64,000 nucleotides of DNA from Euclidia mi (Eukaryota > Arthropoda > Insecta > Lepidoptera > Erebidae), in the NCBI GenBank assembly GCA_944739405.2, contig OX123182.2, positions 61,755,183 through 61,819,182 on the forward strand. Direction: 5' to 3'. Every line of letters begins with the position of its first letter. Position 1 is the stretch's first letter. The notes under the pieces are model-generated. The model made no database searches and had not been told where the DNA came from. It saw only the letters and a list, made by a program, of their open reading frames with translations. The translations under genes were made by a program, and so were the position numbers. Shown in pieces: positions 40,965 to 51,504 of the stretch.

Positions 40965-41731
40965 GGACCGAGAGCGGCTCCGGTCACAGGCTTACTACTT
41001 GATACTTGATTGCACGGGCTGTTTCCGCAACTCCACGTCTTGGCGCGTATTTTGCGTGCGGGTGGGAATGGTGTCTTCATTCGAGCCACCCCAGCTCTTC
41101 GAGGAAGGCCAGCAGACTCTCAAGGTCACAGGCTGCAACACCAGTTAAAGCTACCCTTGGTAGTGATGGATCCTCCACCTCATCATCAGCGTCAATATTG
41201 GCGCGAAGAGTGGAGCCAGAGTTTAGTGAGCGTGGCTCTTCGCTCGAATTAGTGGCTTGCGAACTATACATTTGGTTCCCACGAGAGTGGGGGAATAGAT
41301 GGTCCGCCCGGGTGGTGCCCCCTGTACCCGGGTAAGCCTACATTTAGTACCCAACCAGGGGGACGGCCTTTGCCCTGACTGGAGGAGCGCTCGCGACTAA
41401 TCTTCCCATCAGCCATGCATCCATCGGCGCGCACCAAACTTTGGAGTTGGGGTAATTTTTGATAGAGGTTTTCTTCCTCGCGGCCCGGGCGGTTAAGCCA
41501 AGACCTTCGCTCCCAGCATTAGGTCACAAAACATGACTGCGACTCAATGCCGGGGTTACGATTTGCCTATCCAACCACTCGTTAAACGCGAGTACCTGGA
41601 CCCGTCGCAGCCGTACCCCTCCGAACAAGGGGTACAGCGGGATATCCTTCACTCCTCTATGAGAGGAGCAAAGGTGACTGCTTGCAGTGACAAGTCACTG
41701 GGCGATGGGGTCGTCACTGCCCGACGCCGGG
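40965..41731 (-). other. R1-clade LINE 5' UTR
   Basis: GC-rich leader from the 5' junction at 41731 to ORF1. No coding signal on the element strand. R1-clade elements usually carry an internal promoter at the 5' end. Confidence 0.6.
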
Positions 41732-42070
41732 AGGCAGCGATAGCCTAGCGTAGATACCAACTGATATGAGTTTTAGAAGTTAACTACGTATTGTTAATTA
41801 TCCTTTGCCCCGTTAGCACGGGAGAGCACGTTCATCTGTCGGTCCCAGCTGTCATAAAAATCATTGACAGTCACTACGGGAAGTGAGTACTTTTGAATAA
41901 ACTGAAACTAGTCTAAACCAAGGAATATTTCTATCCCTTTGGGAATCGTTAGTCCTAGGCATCCCAGTCGCTCTGTGGAAAAGCAAATCAAGTCTGGTTA
42001 GACTAGTAAACGTTCCCCGGGCTGCAACTGGGATAACGCTAGGAGGGTGATAAAGTGATGATGATCTAAA
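41732..42070 (+). mobile_element. tRNA-derived SINE split by the LINE
   Basis: Right part of the SINE whose first 15 bp also lie at 35217-35231. The body shares GGAGAGCACGTT, CCTTTGGGAAT-like and GGGATAACGCTAGGA blocks with the copies at 58153-58550, 58993-59368 and 60890-60950. The stretch between A-box and body is shortened, and the B-box is gone. Confidence 0.85.
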
Positions 42071-42433
42071 TCTAGTCTTATTATGAAACTTGCGGCTGTT
42101 AGGGTGTGGAATAAAACCCCTCATAGTACTTGCAAAGTGAAGTTATATCTAGCCTAAGAATGCAGGTTATATTAAAGGATAACCACGTTTCCGTGAAGGC
42201 ATCCGATCCATCTACAATAATATCGTGCAATTATGATTGAAGATGGTAACGTTTAGGTTGAAGCACCATTCAATATTTTTATACAATAAATTTATCGTGC
42301 GAAATAACTTTAATTAATCGCATATTATTTATTACTCATTGCTATTACCTTAGAAATAGAATGTTTGGTATTATATTCCAACTTTAAAGTAAATTTATAT
42401 CCGTTTCTAAAATGAACTATTTCTAATATCCAG
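42071..42433. other. Intron, nothing recognised
   Basis: AT-rich end of the 20-kb intron before exon g. Confidence 0.4.
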
Positions 42434-42588
42434 TGTGTGAACGTATCCCTGGAAGGCGAAATAATTATGTGCACGGATGCGACCCTCGAGAAGCGAAGAA
42501 AAGACCTTGTTGACCTGATGCAAGATGACGACTTGAAATCCGCCGCACGACACCTCTTCAAACGAATGTCGCTCATTCCGGTTTCCAG
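42434..42588 (+). CDS. ODAD4: Host gene exon g
   Basis: Acceptor TTTCTAATATCCAG, donor AG/GTGAAT. Starts in phase 0 (matching exon f), ends in phase 2. Reads CVNVSLEGEIIMCTDATLEK, then RRKDLVDLMQDDDLKSAARH and LFKRMSLIPVS: charged helices as expected after the last TPR. Confidence 0.7.
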
Positions 42589-42853
42589 GTGAATACGCTC
42601 GAACAATTTTAATTAAACCTGTAACTCAGATGAAATTCAATTAGCAGTTTCCCAACTTACTGCAGAGTAATTTTCTGCATGGATTCGTCTCGTTAGATAA
42701 TTTGACATTACATACTTGTCTTTGTATAGAAAAGATACGAATTTCGTGAGTTTTCTACTTGAGTTTTGTAAATTTTACGGTAAGTTTTAATTTTATTATG
42801 ATGAGGTGTATATCTTACTGTTAGAACTAGTATAAACCAAACAATGTAAATTG

Positions 42854-42862
42854 TATAAATAG
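42854..42862 (+). promoter_or_regulatory. TATA box of Copia LTR
   Basis: TATAAATAG, placing transcription start near 42880-42886, at the foot of the hairpin 42874-42944. Confidence 0.6.
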
Positions 42863-42873
42863 TTCACTAATTG

Positions 42874-42944
42874 GACAGAACAGAATGATAACATCTCGCC
42901 ATAGACAGTAGGTCTATGCCGAGATGTTGTCTTTCTGTTCTGTC
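42874..42944 (+). other. 33-bp near-perfect hairpin in Copia leader
   Basis: Arms 42874-42906 and 42912-42944, 5-nt loop AGTAG, two mismatches and one G-U-type position. It lies directly after the TATA box, so it would be at or near the 5' end of the Copia RNA. Confidence 0.8.
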
Positions 42945-43048
42945 GTAATATACGTCCTCTTGTGTCAACTATTTTATTGTGATGACTAGATTCGAATAAG
43001 TCTTAGTATATCAATTTAATCCTTTGTTATTTTCGCATAATCCTATCA

Positions 43049-43078
43049 GGTTATGGGCCCAGCACGCTTCCACTGCGC
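43049..43078 (+). other. Copia primer binding site, tRNA-iMet half
   Basis: GGTTATGGGCCCAGC and the following 15 bases are complementary, without mismatch that I can recall, to the initiator-Met tRNA from the anticodon loop back into the D-arm (30 nt). Copia elements are known to prime from an internal tRNA-iMet fragment; the usual complementarity is about 15 nt. Confidence 0.8.
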
Positions 43079-43254
43079 GATAAATAAGTGTGCGTAAAAG
43101 TTTTTCTTCTAAAAATCGTAAAATACGAGAAATACAAGATAGACGCGATGTCACATAAAGAAGCGGTGCCAGTGCCGGCGCCATCAGCTTCAGGGTCAAT
43201 GACAGCCGCAAGCAACTACGAGCACTCGCATAGATATGTTTGATTTTCCCACGT

Positions 43255-43893
43255 TAGAAATGCTGCCACTGGTTACGAGGCATGGAACAACCTCAAGACA
43301 GCCTATGAAGACAGGGGGCTGTGTCGTCGTCTTGGACTTTTACGTACGTTATTTGGATTAAAATTTGAACAATTTAATAGAAGCGTATATCTTGAGAATC
43401 ACGGACTTGGATCAATAATTACGAGATATAAACGCTCCATTAGAAGATGATTTTCTGTCATTGTTAATGCTAGACGGTTTAACCCCAGACTATGATGGCT
43501 TTAGAAAATACAAACATGAAATTGTGCAGTGAAACAGTGAAAAGTAAATTATTACAAGAAAATTTACGCAGAGACTTTGATACCAGCGAAGGTGCAATGT
43601 TTACAAACAAGTCTTCTAGAAAAGGTGTCAACAAACATCTAAAGTGCTTCGTTTGCAAGAAACCAAATCACCTTGCTAGAAACTGTCCAACTAAAATTTA
43701 CAATAAAAATAATAACAAACGGGGTGAAAGTGATAAGTGTGAGAAAGCGTGGAACAGAACGTTATTGACAGCACTAGCTGTCAACATTGACTCGAATACC
43801 TGGTATGTCGATTCCGGCGCTACTTGTCACATGACAAACAACAAAAACCTATTGAAAACTATGTTGTGGACACTCCGCGGTTACAGTTGCTAA
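43255..43893 (+). pseudogene. Copia Gag and protease remnants
   Basis: Gag pieces GYEAWNNLKTAYEDRGLC (about 43272) and a CCHC knuckle CFVCKKPNHLARNC (about 43648), followed by the protease site WYVDSGATCHMTN at about 43802. Frame breaks near 43450 and 43890. Confidence 0.85.
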
Positions 43894-44815
43894 TAATCAG
43901 AAAATGCATAGTGAAGGTCATGGTGAGGTGGAATTATTGTTGAAAGGACCATCTCAAGTTACAAAATTAAATGAGGTAATTTTTGTACTGGGACTGTCAA
44001 CAAACCTTATTTCTGTAGGCGAAATAGCTTTTAGGGGATTTGAAGTTCATTTTGACACTGAAAAGTGTAATATTTACTGCGGAAAAATGCCAGTTGCAAG
44101 TGCTACAAAAGTGAATTGTGTCTATGAACTGGACACAGTGAGTCAACAATCAACAAATGGTTATGAGCTGGCTGCGACATGTCAAACTGTGGCTTTGGTG
44201 AAGCCACAGATCCAGTCAATGGAAGAGGAACGCGCAGAAGCTGTGAATTTGTGTGAAGCTAAGCAATCACAGAAGATTTGGCATCGGAGACTCGGACACC
44301 TGAATAGGCGAAGTATGCATTTACTGAAACAAAATATTCCTTCAAGACCATGGCATCGTTCACCAGACGACTGTACCCTACTCTCCACAACAGAATAGAG
44401 TTGCGGAAAGGGCAAATCGCATAATTATGGAGGCCGGACGATGTATGCTACAAGATGCAGGTTTGGACCAAAGATTCTGGGCTGAGGCTTTGAATACAGC
44501 AATTTTTATCAAGAATAAATCACCAAGTAAAGCGGTAAGAGGAACCACACCAGAAGAAAAATGGTCTGGTTGTAAAGTTGATTTATCCATTTTGAAAATA
44601 TTTTGCTGTGTTGCTTATGCCATGATCCCCAATGAGAGGCGTAAGAAAATAGATGCAAAGAGTAAACAATACATTTTTGTAGGATATTGTAATGAGTCAA
44701 AAAGATACAGACTAATTGATCCTCAAAATCCTTCCAAATGTATTAAATCTAGAGATGTGTGCTTCTTAGAAGGAATGATGTATAAATACTTAACAATAAA
44801 TCAGAATAACACTAC
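43894..44815 (+). pseudogene. Copia integrase remnants
   Basis: Protease tail and pre-integrase (LSTNLISVGEIAFRGFEVHF), the GAG_pre-integrase motif IWHRRLGHLNRRSM, then a jump over most of the catalytic core to the C-terminal region (QRFWAEALNTAIFIKNKSPS; IDAKSKQYIFVGYC). The core DDE segment is mostly deleted between about 44340 and 44400. Confidence 0.8.
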
Positions 44816-45506
44816 GGACGGACTACGGACAAGGTTGAAACAGAACTCAAGAAATACTCCATCAAGACTGTATACAGTCCGCTCTCTAAGATTGCACACA
44901 ATCTGCGTACCCCAAAGGATGTCATTCTTCTCCAAACACCTGGCGTCTACAAAGTCGATTGCAGTTGTGGTAGTTCATATATAGGATAGACTAAGCGTAC
45001 AATCGCTGAAAGAGTAAAAGAACATATCGCAGCTGTAAAAAATCGACATATTAATAAGTCGGCGATAGCTGAGCATTTGTTGGAGTCTGGACCAAACCAC
45101 TGGATAGAACTGCATCAACCACAAGTCTTATCCACCGATCGTCACTATTACTCCAGGATAGTACGTGAAGCGGTAGAAATCAAGAAACAACAATTTCAAC
45201 CGGAAGGATGGATATAGATTATCGGCTACTTGGAATCCAGTCATCAGCAAGTGTAGACACCGCCGCAGTGATAAATCTCAACAGTGTGTAGACGTCATTA
45301 GTGTAGTGTGTCGGAGTACCGACATTGCGGACTTAAATAAAGACCAAGTGAGGGTAGGTGCCAAAACCCGCACTTCCACAAGACGGCGCTGAGCTCTCAT
45401 CAGTCTCTCTGCAACCACGCTCGGTGCAAAACGAGCGAAACGTCGGAACCAAATAGGTATTTACACCTTAAATTCGTGATTAAAACCCGCTAATTTATTT
45501 TGTAAG
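44816..45506 (+). mobile_element. Penelope-like element 3' fragment (GIY-YIG)
   Basis: 691-bp insertion in Copia with a 13-bp target duplication AGAATAACACTAC (44803-44815 and 45507-45519). Encodes a GIY-YIG nuclease: GVYKVDCSCGSSYIG, a stop, then TKRTIAERVKEHIAAVKN, AIAEHLLESGPNHWI and STDRHYYSRIVREAVEIKK, followed by a shifted C-terminus. The RT half is missing. The 3' end holds a GCTCG...CGAGCGAAACG stem next to a GAAAC box, resembling one side of a hammerhead ribozyme. Confidence 0.85.
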
Positions 45507-45519
45507 AGAATAACACTAC

Positions 45520-46143
45520 TACTGATTGTCAAATAAATTTTAATAATGAAATAGAAAATGTTGTGAGAACAAATGATGATAACAATGTCAATCCCTTGCC
45601 TACTATACAATTATCTGACTCGATCACAACTAGTTCAACTGTTTCTGACTCCAGCTTTGTGGATGACCCCAATGATATGACATGGAGTCAAGACATGGCT
45701 CAAGCTCAACATTCTAGTTGTTATGAAGATATTGATGAAAGTGTGAATGCTGTAATTGCAATGACAGCAACAAGTCATAATGGAGAACCACAGACAATTG
45801 AGGAAGCATTATCAGGGCCTGAAAAAGAACACTGGAAGGAAGCTATTGAAGATGAATATAAATTATTTGAGAAAAATAAGGCTTGGAGTTTGACATTACT
45901 GCCTGAAGGAAAGAAGGCTGTGCGCTATAAGTGGATTTTCAAGAAGAAGCTAGAACCAGAAGGTCAGAACTTCAGTATAAAGCACGCCTTGTAGCAAAAG
46001 GTTATTCCCAGGAATACGGGATTGACTACAAGGAAACCTACTCACCTGTAGTACGCTATTCTACTATACGTACATTGATTGCCCTGGTAGTAACTCTAAA
46101 CTAACACATTGATCATAAGGATGTAAAGACAGCATTCTTAAAC
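45520..46143 (+). pseudogene. Copia RT, N-terminal part
   Basis: Acidic linker, then EHWKEAIEDEYKLFEKNKAW and AVRYKWIFKKKLEPEG; after a frameshift near 45975, YKARLVAKGYSQEYGIDYKE, a stop, and HKDVKTAFLNCDL. Confidence 0.85.
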
Positions 46144-46820
46144 TGTGATTTGCGAGAGACTGCTTACATGGAGCAGCCAAATATACATATATATATACGG
46201 GCTTAAGCAAGCCTCAAAGTCATGGTATGACAAAATAGATAATGCCTTGACAGATCTTCAGATTAGAAAAAGACTCAGTGAGCCTTGTATTTACATTAAA
46301 TCACACAACTCAGGCAATATTATTATATTAGCATTGTATGTCAATTACATTTTTATTATAAGTAGAGATACACCAGAAAAGAAAGCACTCAAGGAGAAAC
46401 TGATGAAAAGGTTTGAAACTAAAGATTTTGGCCGAGCTACACGTTTATTAGGAATGAGATTAAATCAAAGACAAAATCATATTACATTGGATCAGAAAAA
46501 CTATACTACCTACAGAAAGTATTAGATATATTTAATATGACTGATTGTAAGCCTGTTAGTACACCTCTAGAATCTGGCATACAGCTTGAGAAAGGAGACT
46601 ACACTGATATGGATTCTAAGTATAGAAGTCTAGTGGGATGTATTATGTACATAGCTGTTTGTACTAGACCAGATATTATGCATGCAGCAAGGTTACTCAG
46701 CCTATTTAACAATTGTCATTCTAATACACACTGGAAAGCAACCAAACGTGTATTACGATATCCAAAAGGGACTTTTAATTATAACATAGTATATGAAAAA
46801 TCCTCATTAAATGTTATAAT
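46144..46820 (+). pseudogene. Copia RT C-terminal part and RNase H start
   Basis: GLKQASKSWYDKIDNAL, then LYVNYIFIIS where the catalytic box should read with two Asp; both are changed here. Continues with CKPVSTPLESG, YRSLVGCIMYIAVCTRPDIM and YPKGTFNYNIVYEKSS. A short deletion lies near 46185. Cut at 46820 by a DNA transposon. Confidence 0.85.
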
Positions 46821-47649
46821 ATATCGCTCACCTAGCAGTATAATGGCACATTTTACAAAAAAGCGAAATTGAGTTTTTATGGCCTATGTGTTAAAAAGTG
46901 TATAATTTATAAAGTGGTAAAACGGCACGGTGTTAGTTTTCCTATTTGTTGAGAAAAGGCGTTAAGTGTCAATGTAGTACTTAGTACGTTCCCCACGCTT
47001 CCGCGCATAACAACGGCTTATTTGTCAGTTGTGCCGGGCGAGGTGCAATCGCATCTAAATCTGTCTTGGCGTAAGTGGCAAATGTGACATTTTATTAACG
47101 TAGTAAGTTAGTAGACATTAAAAAAAAATTCAAAACACATTTGGCAAAATGGCACATTAGACAAAGGAATGTGACATCGCTATTTATTCCATGCGCAAAT
47201 CTAACTCACAGCTAACTACAGAGAGACAAAGCTTGCAATGCTTATAGTTTTGCTAATCAATAAAGCTTAGTTAATTAATAAAGATACTTAAAGGTAAAGT
47301 AAACTTCCTTAAACTTTCGGAGCAGTAAGGTAAACCTTGATTTGGATCTGGATTTCACTATCGTACCTTTATCTAAACTTAAACTGTCAAACTTTTAAGT
47401 GCTTTTGTTTTTAGAACGGAGAGTAACTATCTCACCATAATATGATGATAAAAAAATATGATTATTACCTACGTTTACAATAAAATTAAGAGAAGATTCG
47501 TGATTATTCTTTATTTTATTTATTATAGTTTGATGATGACTATTTCTTAACGTTTCACGAGCCAAATATAGGTTATTATAATATTTTAGTTAAACTTTTT
47601 ATGTAAGTAAGTATATTAATTTATTTGAATAAAATTACAAATACGAATA

Positions 47650-49115
47650 TTAAAAAAATCTGAAAATTTCGGGAAACAAGGAAGCGACACAACATTACTA
47701 TTTAAAAATGTATTTATTGCTTTTCAAAGTTTTCTCCGCGAAATTTGACACATTTTTCCATACGATGGAACCAATTATTGAAGCAACCATTCCATTCGGA
47801 AGTTGGCGTCTCCAAAATGGCTGTTTTCTAGGCGTCCACAGCTTCTTCAGGTGATGAAAATCTCTGTCCACGCAATTTATTCTTTATTCTAGGGAAAGTA
47901 TAGAAATCACTAGAGCTTAGGTCGGGGCTGTACGGCGGATGGTCTAATAATTCTATGTTTTCTTGCTCTAAAAACTGTTTTGTTCTGTGCGCGGTGTGAG
48001 AACTCGCATTGTAGTGATGGAGGATGATGCGGTGGTTGCAGTTCTCTTTACGGAGTTCAGAAACGACCTGTGGCAAACAAATGCTAGCATACCATACTGC
48101 ATTAACCGTTCTTTGTCCCTCAAGAGGAATAGTCATAACATGGCCGGTTTTGGAGACAAACGTGGCCACCATTTTTTTGCAACACTCCGTGAACGAAAAA
48201 TGTTTGTTGGCTTTAACTCATTTTCGAACACCCAAACTCGTGACTGGTTTTTTGTTTCGGGTTCGTACGCGTATATCCAGGATTCGTCACCTGATACGAT
48301 GTTGTATACAGCATTTGAGGATCCTGTGTGGAATCTTTCGAGAGTTCCGACGCACCAAGTAACGCGAGCCGCTTTTTGCTCTTCACAGAGCGAATGCGGT
48401 ATCCATCGGGAAAACAACTTTTTTACACCTAATTGTTCATACATACATACATACATACATAGAGTCACGCCTGTTTCCCCGAAGGGGTAGGCAGAGGCAT
48501 ATTAAACGCCCACTTTTCGCCAGTGTTTTGATCCCACGTAATAGGTGGCGAGCCTATTGCCGCTTATCGGGATATTTTGTTTGCCAGAGCCTCGTCCGTT
48601 GATCGGCAGGTGCACCACTTGCAGGTGAGGTTGGCTTGGGACCCTAAGTTCTTGGTGGGAACCCTATGCACCTAATTGTTCATGCAAGATTATTTTTATT
48701 TGACTCATGCCAATGTCTAAAGTTGCCTGAATTTCGCGGTATGTCACATGTCGATCTTCCACAATCAGCTTACGCGCAGCATCAACGTTTTCTTGGGTGA
48801 CTGCAGTTTTTGGACGACCTTGACGGAGATCATCACTGAGCTTGACACGTCCACGTTGAATTCAGCAAACCAACGATAAATTGTGGTTTTGGATGGGGCT
48901 TCACCACCAAATTCAGAAATCATCCGATCAACACACTGTTTTTGTGTTAAACCACTTCGAAAGTCATAATAAATCATCGCTCTTGAATTTTCTCGAATCA
49001 ATTCCATTTTCTCAACGACTAAACAAGTTTGACTAAACCTTGTGACAAGACCGAGAATCTTTTTTTAAATAAATAAATGGTATTCGATTTTTAAAACCAA
49101 GGAGTTTTCAATTAA
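47650..49115 (-). mobile_element. mariner element, decayed, split by SINE
   Basis: Reverse-strand mariner. 49007-48765: N-terminal helix-turn-helix (RSGLTQKQCVDRMI, KTTIYRWFAEFN). 48433-47828: catalytic part with SGDESWIYAYEPETKNQS, then HHYNASSH where the second catalytic Asp is Tyr, and PYSPDLSSSDFYTFPRIKNK with the third Asp. Frameshifts around 48850 and 48170. Right end AAAACCAAGGAGTTTTCAAT at 49093-49112; left end uncertain. Confidence 0.85.
48441..48669 (-). mobile_element. SINE, reverse orientation, copy 2
   Basis: Interrupts the mariner transposase between HEQL and GVKKLF. The flanks repeat ACCTAATTGTTCAT (48427-48440, 48670-48683). Nearly identical to 10599-10836. Confidence 0.9.
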
Positions 49116-49557
49116 AAATATTTTAATATGACAGGAACAGTGGAAATATTCCATTCCCGATACTTTTAGTGCAGCCTATGTAGGCATGTTGATTTCAAAT
49201 AAAAACTGTTGTTTTCTATTAAGCAAATGTCTTTATTTCTTGGTTTTCAAATCCTGTTTATTAATGGCTTTGGGGGCATATATGACATTTTTGGAAGTTT
49301 TTAAAAGTATAACGGCACAATTGCATGGCTCTTCTTCTTTTTTGACTGTTATGAAGCAACTCCTGGAAACCTGAAGTGTATTTTTTTATCCCTAAGTATC
49401 TATTAAGGTCTATACTAGTTGCTAAAACCATAAAATTCATTATATAACGTAAAATGAAGTCATAACTTCGTTTCAAACATTTGTAAAATCTTTAACCCTC
49501 ATTTCTGCAAAATAAGAAAAAAGTAGATGTGTCATTATACCGCTAGGTGTGCGATAT

Positions 49558-49990
49558 GCAGATATGGATTGGGCGTCTAATCAGCTAGACCGTCGCTCAT
49601 ATACTGGTTATGTATTTAAATTAGGAAATTCAGCAGTGTCATAGGAAAGCCGAAAGCAAAGAACTGTGGCCCTATCAAGCACGGTAGCCGAATACATGGC
49701 GTTGTGTGAAGCAGCAAAGGAGGCTTAAATTCTTAGAAGCTTTCTTTATGAATGTTTAGGTCAACATTTATCAGTAACTTTGTTCAATGATAGTCAGTCA
49801 GCACAAAGTATTTGTGATGGTCATGTTAATCATAGTCGTAGTAAACAGATTGATATTAAGCATCATTTTGTACGACAAATTGTAGAAGATCAAATTGATA
49901 TCCTCGCGACGTTGGCGGACAAAATAGATGGGCGTTTTATAAAATTCTGGGCCAGTAGACATGTGCGCCCAGAGATCAATATGCCTAATT
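49558..49990 (+). pseudogene. Copia RNase H, 3' part
   Basis: Resumes after the DNA transposon: WASNQLDRRSYTGYVFKLGN, SRKQRTVALSSTVAEYMALC, LFNDSQSAQSICDGHVNHSR and SKQIDIKHHFVRQIVEDQID. Two in-frame stops (near 49648 and 49727). End of Copia is approximate. Confidence 0.85.
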
Positions 49991-50364
49991 AGTAGAAATT
50001 AAATTAGTAGAAAAGAAATGAAATTCCAACCAGCTTACTGCTGCCTAATTAGGTTAAGTGTCTGATTTTGAAATTGTGTACTATCAATAAGCTAACGAAC
50101 TACTAACACAATGGATCTTTGGTCAGAAATAAATTATTTATTATTTATTATAACTCTGGAGAATGTAAATTTTGCATGTGTGTATATTGGACGTGTAAGA
50201 GATTTCTGCTGTTTAGATTTTTTAATACTCAGTATTCTTACAGTTACTTTATTATATTAATTATGACCGCATCTTACTGGCTCACTATATTTTTCGATAC
50301 TAAACATTTTTTTTCCTTCTAATAAACTTATATTTCACAACTTTAACTTGCCTTTCTATTACAG
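49991..50364. other. Intron end, nothing recognised
   Basis: AT-rich; any Copia 3' LTR here is not recognisable. Confidence 0.4.
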
Positions 50365-50524
50365 ACGATTCTCAATTCTACCAGGCGGTCCAGTTCACGA
50401 TAATGACATGCTTACACCGTTCCCCAACCGCCGGCGACAATCAATAGCACCTCATGCAATGCGACCTGCGACGATCTCCTACAAGCCATCCCATCCATTG
50501 GGCTTCCAAGACTTTGATCTGTGA
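50365..50524 (+). CDS. ODAD4: Host gene terminal exon h
   Basis: Acceptor CTTTCTATTACAG; its first base completes the Arg codon begun in exon g. Reads RFSILPGGPVHDND, TPFPNRRRQSIAPHAMRPAT and SHPLGFQDFDL, then TGA. A disordered basic tail ending in an acidic/aromatic motif. Confidence 0.75.
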
Positions 50525-50839
50525 CGGCATATTTCAGCTTAGAATAGATTTTAAATCCACGTACAAATAGAGAATAGAAAAGCGAGAGAAACGCATAGTT
50601 CTGCTTAAGCATCGTAAGATGCTGTAAATCGTTACACTGACTATTCCTTTAAATTATTTTTTAAAGTTATTCAACTGTAGCGATCATTTAACTGGCAAGA
50701 TCTTTTTAAATCTTTTTCAAAGAAATGCCTTAAATCGCTTGTGGACTTAGAAATCATTGAGACAGAAGTACATTAAGTGCTTTAAGAAAAAAACTCCTCT
50801 TTGGAAAACTTTTACTTCCATTTGAATACTAACGATTGT

Positions 50840-50845
50840 AATAAA
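50840..50845 (+). terminator. Poly(A) signal of host gene
   Basis: AATAAA, 316 nt after the stop codon. Confidence 0.6.
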
Positions 50846-51436
50846 TAATAAACTTATGATTTTGAAACATTTTATGTGATAGTTTGTTTGCAAGTTATTG
50901 ATTGAATTTAAATTGCTTTACTGTATTTTATGACATTTGTTGTTTATTAATTAAATATTTAGTAGTTTAGACTGGATTTTTTTATTGTATTGAAACCTAA
51001 ATTAAACTTCACATCATTTTACAAGTGGACTGTAACTGAACCTTTTTCTGAGTCTATATGTTTGTTAATAGACTCTATTTGGACCTGGAAATAAAAATAA
51101 ATAGTATGATAATAATTATATTGGATTAAATGTAATTCTATATGTTATATATACATATATCTGGGGATAACTGGTTAACATTTACAGAGAAAAATATGGT
51201 GAAAATGTAAATGAGAAATTATTAATTTCTATGAATTTCTGCTAGTAATCAAATAAGTACGAGTAAGTATTCCAAAATCGGTATCGTCTGAACGTGATTT
51301 TGTATTTGATATACCTACCTATAAAGCTAAGGTAAGGAATATTAATCGAAACGGGTAAGATTGGTAACTTTTCAAATGTAACACTAATAATTAGGTCTGT
51401 AAATGATCCATCAAATTTAATTGTATATTCTTTTTT

Positions 51437-51504
51437 TTTGAGAATACAGTCTCAAAATTCCTTAGATTGCGGCAATATAAGGAATTTGGGACTGTATTCT
51501 CAAA
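51437..51504. other. 27-bp hairpin, miRNA-precursor-like size
   Basis: Left arm 51437-51464 and right arm 51478-51504 pair throughout except one G-U-type position and one bulge; loop of 13 nt. Confidence 0.75.

Larger units (their letters stand above)
35232..41731 (-). mobile_element. R1-clade non-LTR retrotransposon, near full length
   Basis: 6.5-kb reverse-strand LINE with a 3' poly(A) (T-run at 35232-35248), a 15-bp target duplication, a roughly 770-bp 5' leader, ORF1 with three zinc knuckles and ORF2 with APE endonuclease, RT and a C-terminal CCHC. Strikingly GC-rich against its AT-rich surroundings. ORF2 has at least four frame breaks, so the copy is dead. R1 clade is inferred from the three ORF1 knuckles and the C-terminal CCHC. 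Confidence 0.92.
42824..43045 (+). repeat. Putative Copia 5' LTR
   Basis: Starts near TGTTAGAACTAGT and ends just before the primer site. The second copy was not found, so the extent is inferred from the TATA box and primer site. Confidence 0.5.
46821..49557. mobile_element. DNA transposon with 31-bp inverted repeats, host of mariner
   Basis: 46821-46851 and 49527-49557 are reverse complements at 28 of 31 positions (core CACCTAGCNGTATAATG). The insertion splits the Copia RNase H, which resumes at YADMDWAS. Interior outside the mariner (46852-47640, 49120-49526) has no recognisable transposase; a minus-strand frame at 49261-49476 has a weak Cys/His tail. Superfamily unknown. Target duplication not resolved. 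Confidence 0.7.
42824..49990 (+). mobile_element. Copia LTR retrotransposon, decayed and nested
   Basis: Copia element in the intron between exons g and h. Leader with TATA box, hairpin and initiator-Met-type primer site, then gag, protease, integrase, RT and RNase H pieces in Copia order (integrase before RT). Interrupted by a Penelope-like element (44816-45506) and by a DNA transposon (46821-49557). Many stops and frameshifts. No 3' LTR recognised; both element ends are approximate. Confidence 0.85.

Noticed and set aside
38532..41335. Long + strand ORFs opposite ORF1
   Set aside because: Same reason; no domain on the + strand.
45380..45506. Complete hammerhead ribozyme at the Penelope end
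   Set aside because: Only the GAAAC side and one stem are present; CTGATGA appears on the wrong strand and position.
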